In this document: positions 32,170 to 41,168 of the stretch, piece by piece
How the letters are laid out: every line of letters begins with the position of its first letter
How positions within the stretch are numbered: position 1 is the first letter of the stretch
Assembly (NCBI RefSeq): GCF_901482695.1
Contig: NZ_LR590484.1
Span: 4,402,001-4,466,000 of the forward strand
Source of the DNA: Sphingobacterium thalpophilum
GTDB taxonomy: Bacteria; Bacteroidota; Bacteroidia; Sphingobacteriales; Sphingobacteriaceae
Length of the DNA: 64,000 bases
Direction of reading: 5' to 3'
Position numbers and translations under genes: made by a program
The notes under the pieces: generated by a model
Told to the model about the DNA's origin: nothing
Databases searched by the model: none
What the model saw: the letters and a program-made list of their open reading frames with translations, nothing else

Positions 32170-33552
32170 ATGAGGACTATATCAAATCTTGCGTCTGCCT
32201 TATTGGATAAGGTAGTGCACCGATCCCAGTTTTCGCTGACGAGTGGACTGCTCATGCTGGTTTTTAGTTTTCATATGTTTAGTTTATCGGCTCAGACGCC
32301 CCGCAAGGACAGCGGGGCGGATGGGTCATCCGAGATTAAACGTCTATTTATCGGCGATAGAGTTCCTGATGAACTATGGAACTTGATGCTACCTGTTGCA
32401 AACCACCCCGAGGGGAAGCAATATGTTCAACTAAAAGATTTTAAAGAGAGAAAGCTGATTTTGATAGACTGCTGGGCTACTACCTGTAAAAGTTGTCTGG
32501 AAGGGCTGCCTTGGATCCAACAATTACAGCATGAGTATCCCGACGTAGCGTTTTTACTGTCCACTTTAGAAAAGGACAGGGCGAACTGGTATCTTAAAGA
32601 CAATAGTTATATGCTTTTTTCTTTTATTGATACGAAACACACGCTATTCACGTATTTTCCTTATGCCTGGATTCCATACTATATCTGGATCAGTGAAGGT
32701 AAAGTGGTTGCAACAACTCAAGCGACTGAGGTAACAAAAGAAAATATCGATAAAATACTGAATGAAGGAATTGCTCCCGCTAGGGTTAGACAAGACCGGG
32801 TATCGTTTAATATACAAGATAATTTCTTGGAAGACCGCTTGATCTTTAGAACTCCCGAACTACAACGTTCATTTACAATAACAGGGTATCTAAAAGACGT
32901 TCTTGCTCAAACACGCTATCGGATAGGTAGAGAGGGCGAACCTAGCTTTTTCGCAACGATCAATGCGGGACCAATAGATATCTTTAAATCCGCTATAGGT
33001 ATTGCCCGTCCCGATCTCCGCAAAAACAACTGGTTTCTCTTGGAAACTAAATGGCGAGATAAGCTCCTCAAGGTTTCGTCGGAATTATATTATGCGGACA
33101 GCACTGCTCATATCTATGGGGTGCAGTTTTACTCGGCTGCGAGAGACAAAATATCGCTATCAAAAGACTTACTCCACGAACTGAATAATTATTTTGGTCA
33201 GAAATATGGTCTAGAGGGACAAATTGAAGAACGTGTCCGCAAAGCGTATGTCGTCCGCGATAACCGAACATCTACATCCCATATGTTGTCTGGTAAATTG
33301 GTTAAGAAACTTCCATTGTATCAGTTGATTGATCAGCTTGACTACCGAAGTGAATCGGATGACAATGGCATCCCCTGGATCAACAGAACCGACGATTTTA
33401 CTAGAGCTGTTAAGGTTCCTGATCAGTGGCCTGATAACCTTGATGGCATAAATGCATTTTTGTTACCGCAAGGGTACAAAGCAGCACTAGAAACTATTCC
33501 AATGGAAGTATTTGTGCTACGCGATATAGAGGAGGGAGGTAGCAATGAATAG
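32170..33552 (+). CDS. TlpA/thioredoxin-like exported protein
   Basis: A 460-residue protein with an N-terminal signal region (GLLMLVFSFHMFSLSAQ) and a TlpA-type thioredoxin domain at about 80-200. The redox motif CKSC is at 106-109 in DCWATTCKSCLEGLPW; the usual WC is replaced by TC. The remaining 260 residues are an unrecognised C-terminal region. It should act in the periplasm or at the outer membrane. It overlaps the SusC gene by eight bases, and SusD follows, a common arrangement in Sphingobacteriaceae. The first 50-odd residues are the same as in the SusC protein of module A. Confidence 0.8.
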   Translation: MRTISNLASALLDKVVHRSQFSLTSGLLMLVFSFHMFSLSAQTPRKDSGADGSSEIKRLFIGDRVPDELWNLMLPVANHPEGKQYVQLKDFKERKLILIDCWATTCKSCLEGLPWIQQLQHEYPDVAFLLSTLEKDRANWYLKDNSYMLFSFIDTKHTLFTYFPYAWIPYYIWISEGKVVATTQATEVTKENIDKILNEGIAPARVRQDRVSFNIQDNFLEDRLIFRTPELQRSFTITGYLKDVLAQTRYRIGREGEPSFFATINAGPIDIFKSAIGIARPDLRKNNWFLLETKWRDKLLKVSSELYYADSTAHIYGVQFYSAARDKISLSKDLLHELNNYFGQKYGLEGQIEERVRKAYVVRDNRTSTSHMLSGKLVKKLPLYQLIDQLDYRSESDDNGIPWINRTDDFTRAVKVPDQWPDNLDGINAFLLPQGYKAALETIPMEVFVLRDIEEGGSNE

Positions 33553-36500
33553 GTGGATTCTTTCTCTGATATGCACACTTGCTTGTATGAGCTCTTTTGG
33601 TCAGAGAACTGCTGGGCTGTTTATACATTTGGTTAGTAAGGATGACCAAAAGCCCATTGTCGGCGCTTCTGTAAGTTCGGTTAATGAAAATGTTGTGACT
33701 CAAACCGATGGAGAGGGAAAAAGTCATATCGACAACATTACCTACCCAATTTCTCTACGCTTTAGCCACATAGGTTTTAATTCAAAGGTTGTGCAGTTTG
33801 ACCATGCTGGTAGCTATACGGTTCAACTGGAAGTGAGCGCGCAGGAGCTCGAAGAGGCTGTGGTGCAGACAGGTTATCAAGCCATACCTAAGGAGCGGGC
33901 TACGGGTTCTTTTTCTTTTTTGAAAAACAGGGAACTCAATCGGAGACCTTCGGAGGGACTGGTGGATCGTCTAGAGGGTACAGTTAGTGGATTAAATATA
34001 GACTCTCGTCTTTCAGGACGGAGTGCAGTGCTCCTGAGAGGGTACTCGACGATCAAGTCGGACAACACACCGTTGATCATCTTGGATGGTGCGCCCTTTG
34101 AGGGTGATATTTCCGCATTGGATCCAAATGTCGTTGAATCAATTACCTTTCTGAAGGATGCTGCGGCTTCTTCAATATGGGGAGCGCGTGCAGGTAACGG
34201 TGTATTGGTAATTACCTCCAAATCAGCCAAGCTAAATGAAGGAACTAAAATAAACCTGAATGTGTATAACACATGGCAATCAGTGCCCGAGCGTTACTAC
34301 AATCGGTTTCTACTCAATAGTAGTGATTTTATTGGATTTGAGCAATATCTATATGACAATGGATATTATAATGCACAAAAGGCAAATCCAGGTTATCGTA
34401 AGTTTACACCTGTCATTGAATTATTGCTCAAACGAGATAGAGGGCTTTTAAGTCCTCAAGAGGTGTCGAACCAGATTGCTATTCTGGAGAAGCAGAATGT
34501 GCGAAAGGATATTGACCGTTATTATTTCGGAACTGGGTTTAAGCAACAATATAATATACAGGTCAGCAATGGTACGGCAGAGTCTTCTAATCTATTTTCT
34601 CTGACATGGAATAAAGCAATTACTTCTCAGAAGAGAAATAGGGATAATAAAACCCTGCTGCAGTTCAATTCCAAATTTAAGCCTGCTGAATGGCTCGACT
34701 TCAATCCGATTGTGTCCTGGAATATCGGCAGCAACGACAACAGATTGCTGAACTATGCTGATTATATCTATCCTTATGCACAGCTTGTCGATAACAATGG
34801 CAATTACCTGCCTATTATCCACGATTATAACGGAATATTTTTGGAATCACAGCAGGAATCTGGTCGGCTGGACTGGAGCTATAACCCTGTGGACGAAATG
34901 GATAAGAGGCTTTTTAATAATGAACACAATGAGTTCATAGCTGGGCTCAATGCTAATGTTCGTGTAGGATATGGCCTTACTGCGCAACTTTTTTACAATT
35001 ATCAAAATATACATGATGTGCAGACATTTACCTATGATGGCGATAGCTATTATACGCGCAACATGATCAATAGTTTTGCATATGAGAATAATGGTCAGCT
35101 GGTATTCCCAATCAGAGAAGGAGCTATCTTGGACAAAGACCGAAGCAAAACACGATCCCATTTAGGGAGGGCACAACTGGGCTATTCGACGACTTTGGGA
35201 CGGTCAAATATCAATCTATTGCTTGGAGCCGAAGTCAAGCAGACGACTTTGGTAGGTAATAAATCGACTGTGTACGGATTTGACCCTGAGACATTGACCT
35301 ACCAAGATGTGGACTTTAGTACGCGCTTTACACGGTTTCCGGTGGGTTCAAAATCCAGTATCCCCTCTGGAATAAACTTCACGGATCGTATAGATCGCTT
35401 TGTATCTTATTATTTTAATGGTAGCTATTTATACAAGCAGCGTTATTTACTGTCCTTTAGTGCCCGAAAGGACGCCTCCAATCTCTTTGGTGTTAATACC
35501 AACCAGCGCGCTGTTCCACTTTGGTCTTCAGGATTGGCGTGGACTGCGTCCGAGGAGAGTTTTTGGCCTAAAGATTTTGCAATAAACTACCTTAAGTTCC
35601 GCACGACGTTTGGATATAGTGGCAATGTCAATAAATCACTCACTAGGTATAGCACTGCACGTTATGGGACCTCTTTATTAACCGGATTACCCACGGCTCA
35701 GATTCAGACTCCGCCAAATGAAAACCTGCGCTGGGAGAAAGTGAACACAGTCAATATTGGTTTAGATCTCGCGCTTAAAAGCCAGAATCTCACCTTATCA
35801 TTTGACTATTATCAAAAGAAAGGCCGTGACCTAATCGGAGAATCAGCTCTCGATCCAACAACAGGCTTCTTTGTAGGACAACGTTTTTCATTTACTGGAA
35901 ACACCGCTGCATTGAATACAGAGGGGATCGATATCCGAATAGACGGGCGGAAACACTTTGGTATTATAGACTGGATGCCAAGCTTGCTTTTCAATTGGAA
36001 CCAGAATCAAGTGGTCAAGTATAGTGGTACTACACCTAGCGCATTATTAGCTTCATCTTTTGCTGTACCCGTAGAAGGAAAGCCCTTAAACCCGCTCTTT
36101 TCTGTTCCTTGGGCGGGGCTCGATCCGGCAGATGGTAGTCCCAGATTTTGGTATAAAGGTGAGATCAGTAAAGATTATGCGTCTATCCGCTCCAAAATGA
36201 CATTCGATGACTTGCAATATCATGGTCCGGCACTTCCGTTGTATACTGGGTCGATGGTAAACAAATTGAGATTTAAAGCGTTTGATCTTTCGTTTTCAAT
36301 TCTCTATGCATTTGGTGGGTATCTCCGTAGACCAACAGTCAGTTATTCAGCGTTAGCAGTAAATTGGGTAGGGCATGAAGATTATACCAAACGATGGACA
36401 AAGCCCGGTGATGAATTGTCGACTGATGTGCCAGCCATCCCTAAGGTGGCTGATCTGGACAAATGGAGCTTCATAAACAATTATTCAAGCGCGCTGATCG

Positions 36501-36727
36501 AAAAAGCAGATTATCTTTTTTTGAAGGATATAAGACTGGGTATTGACCTTCGTGCATTGGGGAATCGCTGGCTCAACAGCTCGTTCAAGAATGCCGAGTT
36601 CTTTGTCCTTGTCAACAATATCGGACAACTTTGGGTAGCGAACAGCGCCAAGATTGATCCGATGACAAACGAAAGTTATTTGGGAAGGCCCAGACTGTGG
36701 TCTATTGGTATTAACGTTGGACTTTAA
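33545..36727 (+). CDS. SusC/RagA-type TonB-dependent outer-membrane transporter
   Basis: A complete 1060-residue protein with a signal peptide (WILSLICTLACMSSFGQ), a short carboxypeptidase-regulatory-like domain (KPIVGASVSSV), a SusC plug (QTGYQAIPKERATGSFSF, PLIILDGAPFEG, FLKDAAASSIWGARAGNGVL) and a 22-strand-type barrel ending IGINVGL. It imports a substrate bound by the SusD lipoprotein; the substrate is not evident, and no glycan-degrading enzymes are nearby. It is paralogous to the broken SusC at 5254. Confidence 0.9.
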   Translation: MNRWILSLICTLACMSSFGQRTAGLFIHLVSKDDQKPIVGASVSSVNENVVTQTDGEGKSHIDNITYPISLRFSHIGFNSKVVQFDHAGSYTVQLEVSAQELEEAVVQTGYQAIPKERATGSFSFLKNRELNRRPSEGLVDRLEGTVSGLNIDSRLSGRSAVLLRGYSTIKSDNTPLIILDGAPFEGDISALDPNVVESITFLKDAAASSIWGARAGNGVLVITSKSAKLNEGTKINLNVYNTWQSVPERYYNRFLLNSSDFIGFEQYLYDNGYYNAQKANPGYRKFTPVIELLLKRDRGLLSPQEVSNQIAILEKQNVRKDIDRYYFGTGFKQQYNIQVSNGTAESSNLFSLTWNKAITSQKRNRDNKTLLQFNSKFKPAEWLDFNPIVSWNIGSNDNRLLNYADYIYPYAQLVDNNGNYLPIIHDYNGIFLESQQESGRLDWSYNPVDEMDKRLFNNEHNEFIAGLNANVRVGYGLTAQLFYNYQNIHDVQTFTYDGDSYYTRNMINSFAYENNGQLVFPIREGAILDKDRSKTRSHLGRAQLGYSTTLGRSNINLLLGAEVKQTTLVGNKSTVYGFDPETLTYQDVDFSTRFTRFPVGSKSSIPSGINFTDRIDRFVSYYFNGSYLYKQRYLLSFSARKDASNLFGVNTNQRAVPLWSSGLAWTASEESFWPKDFAINYLKFRTTFGYSGNVNKSLTRYSTARYGTSLLTGLPTAQIQTPPNENLRWEKVNTVNIGLDLALKSQNLTLSFDYYQKKGRDLIGESALDPTTGFFVGQRFSFTGNTAALNTEGIDIRIDGRKHFGIIDWMPSLLFNWNQNQVVKYSGTTPSALLASSFAVPVEGKPLNPLFSVPWAGLDPADGSPRFWYKGEISKDYASIRSKMTFDDLQYHGPALPLYTGSMVNKLRFKAFDLSFSILYAFGGYLRRPTVSYSALAVNWVGHEDYTKRWTKPGDELSTDVPAIPKVADLDKWSFINNYSSALIEKADYLFLKDIRLGIDLRALGNRWLNSSFKNAEFFVLVNNIGQLWVANSAKIDPMTNESYLGRPRLWSIGINVGL

Positions 36728-36730
36728 CAT

Positions 36731-38077
36731 ATGATGAAAAGGATTATATTATTATCACTATTGGTCATCACGCTGGCCGGATGTGCCAAAGATTTTCTCT
36801 CGGTCAAGTCAGATAAAAAACTGGTCATACCGAGTACATTGAAGGATTTTAGAGCGCTGTTGGACAGGGCAGAAACAATGAACGAAGCTCTTCCTTACCT
36901 TGCTCATGTGTCAGCGGATGATTATTACTATACCAAGGAAGTCTATGATGGCTTAACCAATGTTATCGAGTATAATGCGTATGTCTGGAATAAGGATATC
37001 TATGAAGGTTCGCTGGATATTATGTGGAGCAATTCTTACCAGCAAATCTTTTATGCCAATAATGTCCTGGATGGTTTGGAAGACCTAAATAGTACACAAG
37101 ATGAAGCTGATCACCTAAAGGGGACTGCATTATTTTTTAGAGCTTTTGCTTATTTCAATCTTTCTCAGCTTTATTGCGACACTTATACAGTGGGGACTGA
37201 CAATTCTGCCTTAGGCTTGCCCTTGCGGCTCAAGAGTGATATCAGCCAGAAGGTTGGCCGTAGTACGGTCGCACAAACCTATGAACAGATGGAAAACGAC
37301 CTGAAGAAAGCGATTGAGTTATTACCGACAACAGTATTAATCAAGACAAGACCGAGCAGATTTGCTGCACAAGCGTTATTGGCAAGACTATATCTAATTA
37401 TGGGCCGTTATCAAGATTGCCTTTCCCTATGTCAGGCCATTATGCCCAACTGTAGGTTAATAGATTTTAATAATGTAAATACCTCTGTTGCTTATCCTAT
37501 GACGCAATTCAACGATGAGGTGATTTTTCACAGTATTATGGCATATGTTTCGTACAAGGATTCAAAAGCACTGGTCGACACAACGATTATGAAGGAATAT
37601 GACCATGATGATTTACGATTAAAAGCGTTTTTTTCATATCGGGAAGGAGACGCGGTATTTATTGGTAATTACTCAGGTTCCTTATCCTTATTTAATGGGC
37701 TGGCTGTCGATGAAGTATATCTAATGGCTATGGAATCCCTGGCGAGAATAAACAAACTTGAAGAAGCGAAAAAGATTTACCAGACTTTTTTGGCGTCACG
37801 CCTCACTGATAATAGAGTGGTGCAAGTGCAGGAAAATATATCACAACTTGATTTTCTGGATCTAGTCTTGTTAGAGAGAAGAAAGAGCTTATTGTATCGC
37901 GGACTTCGCTTTTCAGATATAAGACGGCTGAACAGAAATGAAAAAGCGGGAATTAACATGACAAGAATACTTGGTGATAAAAAGATACAGATCCAGCCTA
38001 ATTCACCTAATTATATCATGCCTATTCCGGATAATGTTATTTTCCTATCAGGGATACCGCAAAATATTCGGGAATAG
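36731..38077 (+). CDS. SusD/RagB-type lipoprotein
   Basis: A 448-residue surface lipoprotein. The lipobox is LAGC at about residues 16-19. TPR-like helices typical of SusD follow (AHVSADDYYY, GTALFFRAFAYFNLSQLYCD, PSRFAAQALLARLYLIMGRY), and the C-terminus has the RRKSLLYRGLRFSDIRRLNR element. It starts three bases after the SusC stop and forms the lid of the SusC/D pair. Confidence 0.88.
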   Translation: MMKRIILLSLLVITLAGCAKDFLSVKSDKKLVIPSTLKDFRALLDRAETMNEALPYLAHVSADDYYYTKEVYDGLTNVIEYNAYVWNKDIYEGSLDIMWSNSYQQIFYANNVLDGLEDLNSTQDEADHLKGTALFFRAFAYFNLSQLYCDTYTVGTDNSALGLPLRLKSDISQKVGRSTVAQTYEQMENDLKKAIELLPTTVLIKTRPSRFAAQALLARLYLIMGRYQDCLSLCQAIMPNCRLIDFNNVNTSVAYPMTQFNDEVIFHSIMAYVSYKDSKALVDTTIMKEYDHDDLRLKAFFSYREGDAVFIGNYSGSLSLFNGLAVDEVYLMAMESLARINKLEEAKKIYQTFLASRLTDNRVVQVQENISQLDFLDLVLLERRKSLLYRGLRFSDIRRLNRNEKAGINMTRILGDKKIQIQPNSPNYIMPIPDNVIFLSGIPQNIRE

Positions 38078-38112
38078 TTTTACCTGTCATTTTTACTAAT
38101 TATTGAATTCAA

Positions 38113-38151
38113 CAAAGGGCGGCTGTACAATTTGCGTACCGCCACCCTTTG
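38113..38151. terminator. Bidirectional hairpin between convergent genes
   Basis: CAAAGGGCGG (from 38113) can pair, with a small bulge, with CCGCCACCCTTTG (ending 38151). It lies between the SusD stop and the convergent DUF6520-like gene and fits a two-way terminator. Confidence 0.5.
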
Positions 38152-38170
38152 TCTTCAAGACGTTAGCAAA

Positions 38171-38491
38171 TTACATGGTCTTACTTCGGTAATCTACATA
38201 ATTTGCTTCATGCCCCGGAATAACCACTCTTTCATTTTCAGAGTTTAGCTCGGTGTCCTGTTCGTTATACAATCGAGCGCAGTCTGGATTTTGAATTTTT
38301 GGACAGTTCGGATCAGGTTGTGCGATTTCCTGTCCTGGCTGGCCGTTGGTAACTTCAAACCAATATTCATTCTCCGCATTTGGTCGCTGATCAGTGTTTG
38401 CTGATGTCAATGATACAGTTGCTAATCCTGCTGCAATGCCTAATCCTAGAATGGGCATTACATTTGTTTTAATGATTTTAATTAGGTTCAT
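38171..38491 (-). CDS. DUF6520-like small exported protein with two cysteines
   Basis: From the ATG at 38491 the protein has 106 residues: a hydrophobic signal segment (IMPILGLGIAAGLATVSLTSA) and a polar mature part with DPNCPKIQNPDCARLYNEQ. It resembles the DUF6520/NVEALA-type small exported proteins of Bacteroidota. A GTG eight codons upstream is less likely as a start. It lies just upstream of a MauE-like gene on the same strand's far side and opposite a TlpA/SusC/SusD unit, suggesting a secreted peptide whose cysteines are redox-controlled. The function is unknown. Confidence 0.65.
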   Translation of the reverse strand: MNLIKIIKTNVMPILGLGIAAGLATVSLTSANTDQRPNAENEYWFEVTNGQPGQEIAQPDPNCPKIQNPDCARLYNEQDTELNSENERVVIPGHEANYVDYRSKTM

Positions 38492-38654
38492 GACCTTAGA
38501 TTTAATGTGTAACACTTTAGTTTTTTGAATACACCTACTTTTGTTGATTTACCATAATTCAAAATCCACAAATTACAGTAGGGTATTAAATATCTTTTGG
38601 CAGATGCGCCCTTCACCCTGACAGCCTAGCATCAGAGATCCGCTTTTGTCAGTT

Positions 38655-39278
38655 TCAATTTCTTCTATTGTTAAGCATGGGGATCGTATCGACAATCCGA
38701 GCAATCGTTCTCTTGGGAGCTCCTGATATAATTTCTTTTCTTTTTACCCAAAACTCTAGTAAAAAACACCACAAGCAGATCAATGTCAGATATAGATTTA
38801 ATATGAAGTGTGCCTTCCAGCTGATCTGAATAATAAGCCCACAGCTACAGGGTAGCTCTTCACTCCATACATGCAGCAAAGCCAAACCCACGTATAAGGT
38901 AAAAATGATCATCAACAGCGACGAAAACCCAAAACCAATCAATCGCGTTCGCTTAATCCCGATCAATAGTGCTGCGATGACTTCACTCATGGGAACAAGA
39001 AAGGCCAATACTTGCGCAAATAGTCTGGGAATCGGCTGACGCAGCATTGCATCCATGTTGCCTTGAAAATCGGAAATCTTATTGTAGGAGACAAATAGCC
39101 ATAGACCCATAATGAGGCCACCGTATATCGTCAGCTGAATTTCGCGCCAATGAATCAGGCAAAATCGGATCACGACCTGGGGAAGATTTCTGCAAATTGA
39201 AAGCAACAGGTTCGAAAAGATCGTGATCCACCTGGTTTGATATTTATTAGACGTGATATATCTTCTTGTGTTTTCCAT
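38655..39278 (-). CDS. MauE/DoxX-family redox-associated membrane protein
   Basis: A 207-residue membrane protein with about four to five helices (LTIYGGLIMGLWLFVSYNKI, PIPRLFAQVLAFLVPMSEVI, GFGFSSLLMIIFTLYVGLAL) and the conserved LPCSCG near the third helix end. MauE-like proteins help form disulfides in exported proteins, in the manner of DsbB/VKOR-type partners. The neighbouring DUF6520-like cysteine peptide and the TlpA gene fit an envelope redox function. The ATG at 39278 is preferred over a TTG further upstream. Confidence 0.75.
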   Translation of the reverse strand: MENTRRYITSNKYQTRWITIFSNLLLSICRNLPQVVIRFCLIHWREIQLTIYGGLIMGLWLFVSYNKISDFQGNMDAMLRQPIPRLFAQVLAFLVPMSEVIAALLIGIKRTRLIGFGFSSLLMIIFTLYVGLALLHVWSEELPCSCGLIIQISWKAHFILNLYLTLICLWCFLLEFWVKRKEIISGAPKRTIARIVDTIPMLNNRRN

Positions 39279-39391
39279 TTTCTTACTGACGTTGTATAGC
39301 AAAGTTCGCCAGGAAAAAGAATAAGGACTTAACCCAATTTGGGATCAACGATATACAGGGGATGAGTCTAGAAATAGATTTGTCGATGATA

Positions 39392-40387
39392 TCATTGGCT
39401 ATGGCGTCTAAAGAATTCCGTAACTGTCATTCCAGCTTCCCTTTTGAAAAAGCGACAAAAGCTGCTTGGTGATGAATATCCCAGTTCATAGGCGATCTGG
39501 TCGGTCTGCAGGCCATCGATAACATATTTTTTGGCCAGGTCCAATACCAGTATCTGCTTCATCTCCTGTGGACTCTCGCCATAGTACTGTTGGATGACCT
39601 CATGCAGGTAATCTATACTGATGCCGAGTTGTGCAGCTATATCGTCCAGTTTAAAATCTTGGCCATATACCGATACGGTATGCCGGATGAGCTCATGGGC
39701 CGCCTTGGCTTTGAGCTGGGACGCAGAGATTTTCTCGTACTCGTCAAAGACCTTCTCTTTGGAAAGCTTGATCAGCTTTTTGACGCCCCAGAGGATATTG
39801 TCTTCGCTGTCCAGGTCGCCCTTTTTGATATTGGTCATAATGGTCTTGATTAACAGGCGGGTGCGGTCTCCGACTTTGAAGTCTATACTGCTGCGGCTGC
39901 GGTCCGAGCCCTGTCTGAAATCGGAGATGAGCTCGTGTAGATGGGAAAAAGGCCGCTCATTGCCATCGCGGAAGATGGAACCGCGAAAGTAAAAATTGAA
40001 GATGCAGCTCCGGCCCGGAGGGACATGCAGCGCATAGTCCCCTTTGGGCAGATAAAGAAAGCAGCCACGGTGTGGATTGAGGCGATAGGTGCTGCCTGAT
40101 CCCTTGTCACAAAGAGTGATAGGCCGGGTCCCATCGAGAAAGTAAAGCATATGCAGGTCATTCCCGCTTATTTCGACCGGGATGACAGTGCTGGTCTGCA
40201 GGTTGAAATCAAAGCAATTGATAAAACCGACCAGTCCGTCAAAGCTCTGCTGTAGGACATGCCCTCTTTCACTGCCATAGGCGGTGGGCTGCACCGAGGC
40301 TAAGTGGATTTGGGGCTCAAGTGGCGGCAGGCATTCGGTAAATCTTTCAAAAAGCCCGTCCAGTTTAAAATTGGTATTTTTTTTCAT
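39392..40387 (-). CDS. AraC-family transcriptional regulator
   Basis: A 331-residue regulator. The N-terminal about 220 residues form a cupin-like/effector region (LHMLYFLDGTRPITLCD, FLYLPKGDYALHVPPG). The C-terminal two-HTH AraC domain is clear: FKLDDIAAQLGISIDYLHEV, then QIAYELGYSSPSSFCRFFKR. It is transcribed in the same direction as the MauE and DUF6520-like genes about 110 bases downstream and may control them. Confidence 0.88.
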   Translation of the reverse strand: MKKNTNFKLDGLFERFTECLPPLEPQIHLASVQPTAYGSERGHVLQQSFDGLVGFINCFDFNLQTSTVIPVEISGNDLHMLYFLDGTRPITLCDKGSGSTYRLNPHRGCFLYLPKGDYALHVPPGRSCIFNFYFRGSIFRDGNERPFSHLHELISDFRQGSDRSRSSIDFKVGDRTRLLIKTIMTNIKKGDLDSEDNILWGVKKLIKLSKEKVFDEYEKISASQLKAKAAHELIRHTVSVYGQDFKLDDIAAQLGISIDYLHEVIQQYYGESPQEMKQILVLDLAKKYVIDGLQTDQIAYELGYSSPSSFCRFFKREAGMTVTEFFRRHSQ

Positions 40388-40473
40388 CCGGAATGATGTA
40401 GGTTACTATGTTGGCGATTTGTGGAAGGTAAAAGGAAGGAGCAGGGGATATCGGTGCTGCTCCTTACCTCGCA

Positions 40474-40875
40474 TCAGCTATACAAGCTGCGATAGCTGAT
40501 ACGGATCATCAGCGGTACTGGCTGTGTCAGCGCGCTGATGACACTACCGGGTGTCTGCCAGGCTTCCAGGCCGAATACCTCGGTTTCCTTACGGTCGGGA
40601 ATCTCGTCGCCGTCTTTTTCCTCTTTGCTGAAATTGACGAGATTACCCGCCTGATAATTGTTGGCAATGGCTGTAGCAAGCTGCTGCTTGAAAGTGGCAT
40701 CCATCGTCTGTACGCTGAGCTGCTGGCTCGGTGTTAGCGCAAACCAGTCGTTCATCCACCCATCAAAATCTGTGCGGATCTGGCTGATCACCGCGGTTTT
40801 CTCCAGATCGCTCAGGTTCATAAAATTGGCCTGTCTGGCATCTACGCCAGCTTGGCTAAAAGGTTGTTTTTCCAT
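40474..40875 (-). CDS. Hypothetical protein, 133 aa
   Basis: A soluble protein beginning MEKQPFSQAGVDARQANFM. It contains a helical region (LEKTAVISQIRTDFDGWMND, LTPSQQLSVQTMDATFKQQL) and a short C-terminal beta part. It has no signal peptide. I do not recognise the family, though such proteins occur near DUF6266 genes in Sphingobacteriaceae as I recall. It lies 86 bases upstream of the AraC gene. Confidence 0.6.
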   Translation of the reverse strand: MEKQPFSQAGVDARQANFMNLSDLEKTAVISQIRTDFDGWMNDWFALTPSQQLSVQTMDATFKQQLATAIANNYQAGNLVNFSKEEKDGDEIPDRKETEVFGLEAWQTPGSVISALTQPVPLMIRISYRSLYS

Positions 40876-40887
40876 AAAATATTGCTT

Positions 40888-41168
40888 TTAACATTCACCC
40901 AAATTTGCTGAATTAATTAGCTTCAAATAGGTAAAAATGGCCATTTTAGGCTCAAGGGATAGGTTTTTGGGCCTTTGGCAGAACCTTTTTCCGCTAAAGG
41001 TAAATAAAGAGTGATGCTGGCATCTCTTTTATTGATAAACATGAAATATAAACATGTCATTAATCATAAGGAAAATTGAAAGATTTTAAAGAAAAGTACT
41101 TGTTTTATTTATAAATTAGTTAGCTTTAGTTTCCTGAATTAATAATAAATAGATGAAAAGTGTTTATT
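40888..41168. other. Intergenic region without recognised gene
   Basis: About 280 AT-rich bases between divergent genes. ATAAATTAGTTAGCTTTAG and neighbouring T-rich stretches could be promoter DNA for the membrane protein at 41169, but no clean Bacteroidota promoter is seen. Confidence 0.4.

Larger units (their letters stand above)
31187..32327 (+). repeat. Direct repeat of about 1.14 kb, copy B
   Basis: Same orientation as 4273-5411. The differences are scattered point changes plus two small indels near 31710-31725. Recombination between the copies would remove the intervening 27 kb as a circle and fuse the copy-A leader to the copy-B TlpA-SusC-SusD genes. Confidence 0.85.
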
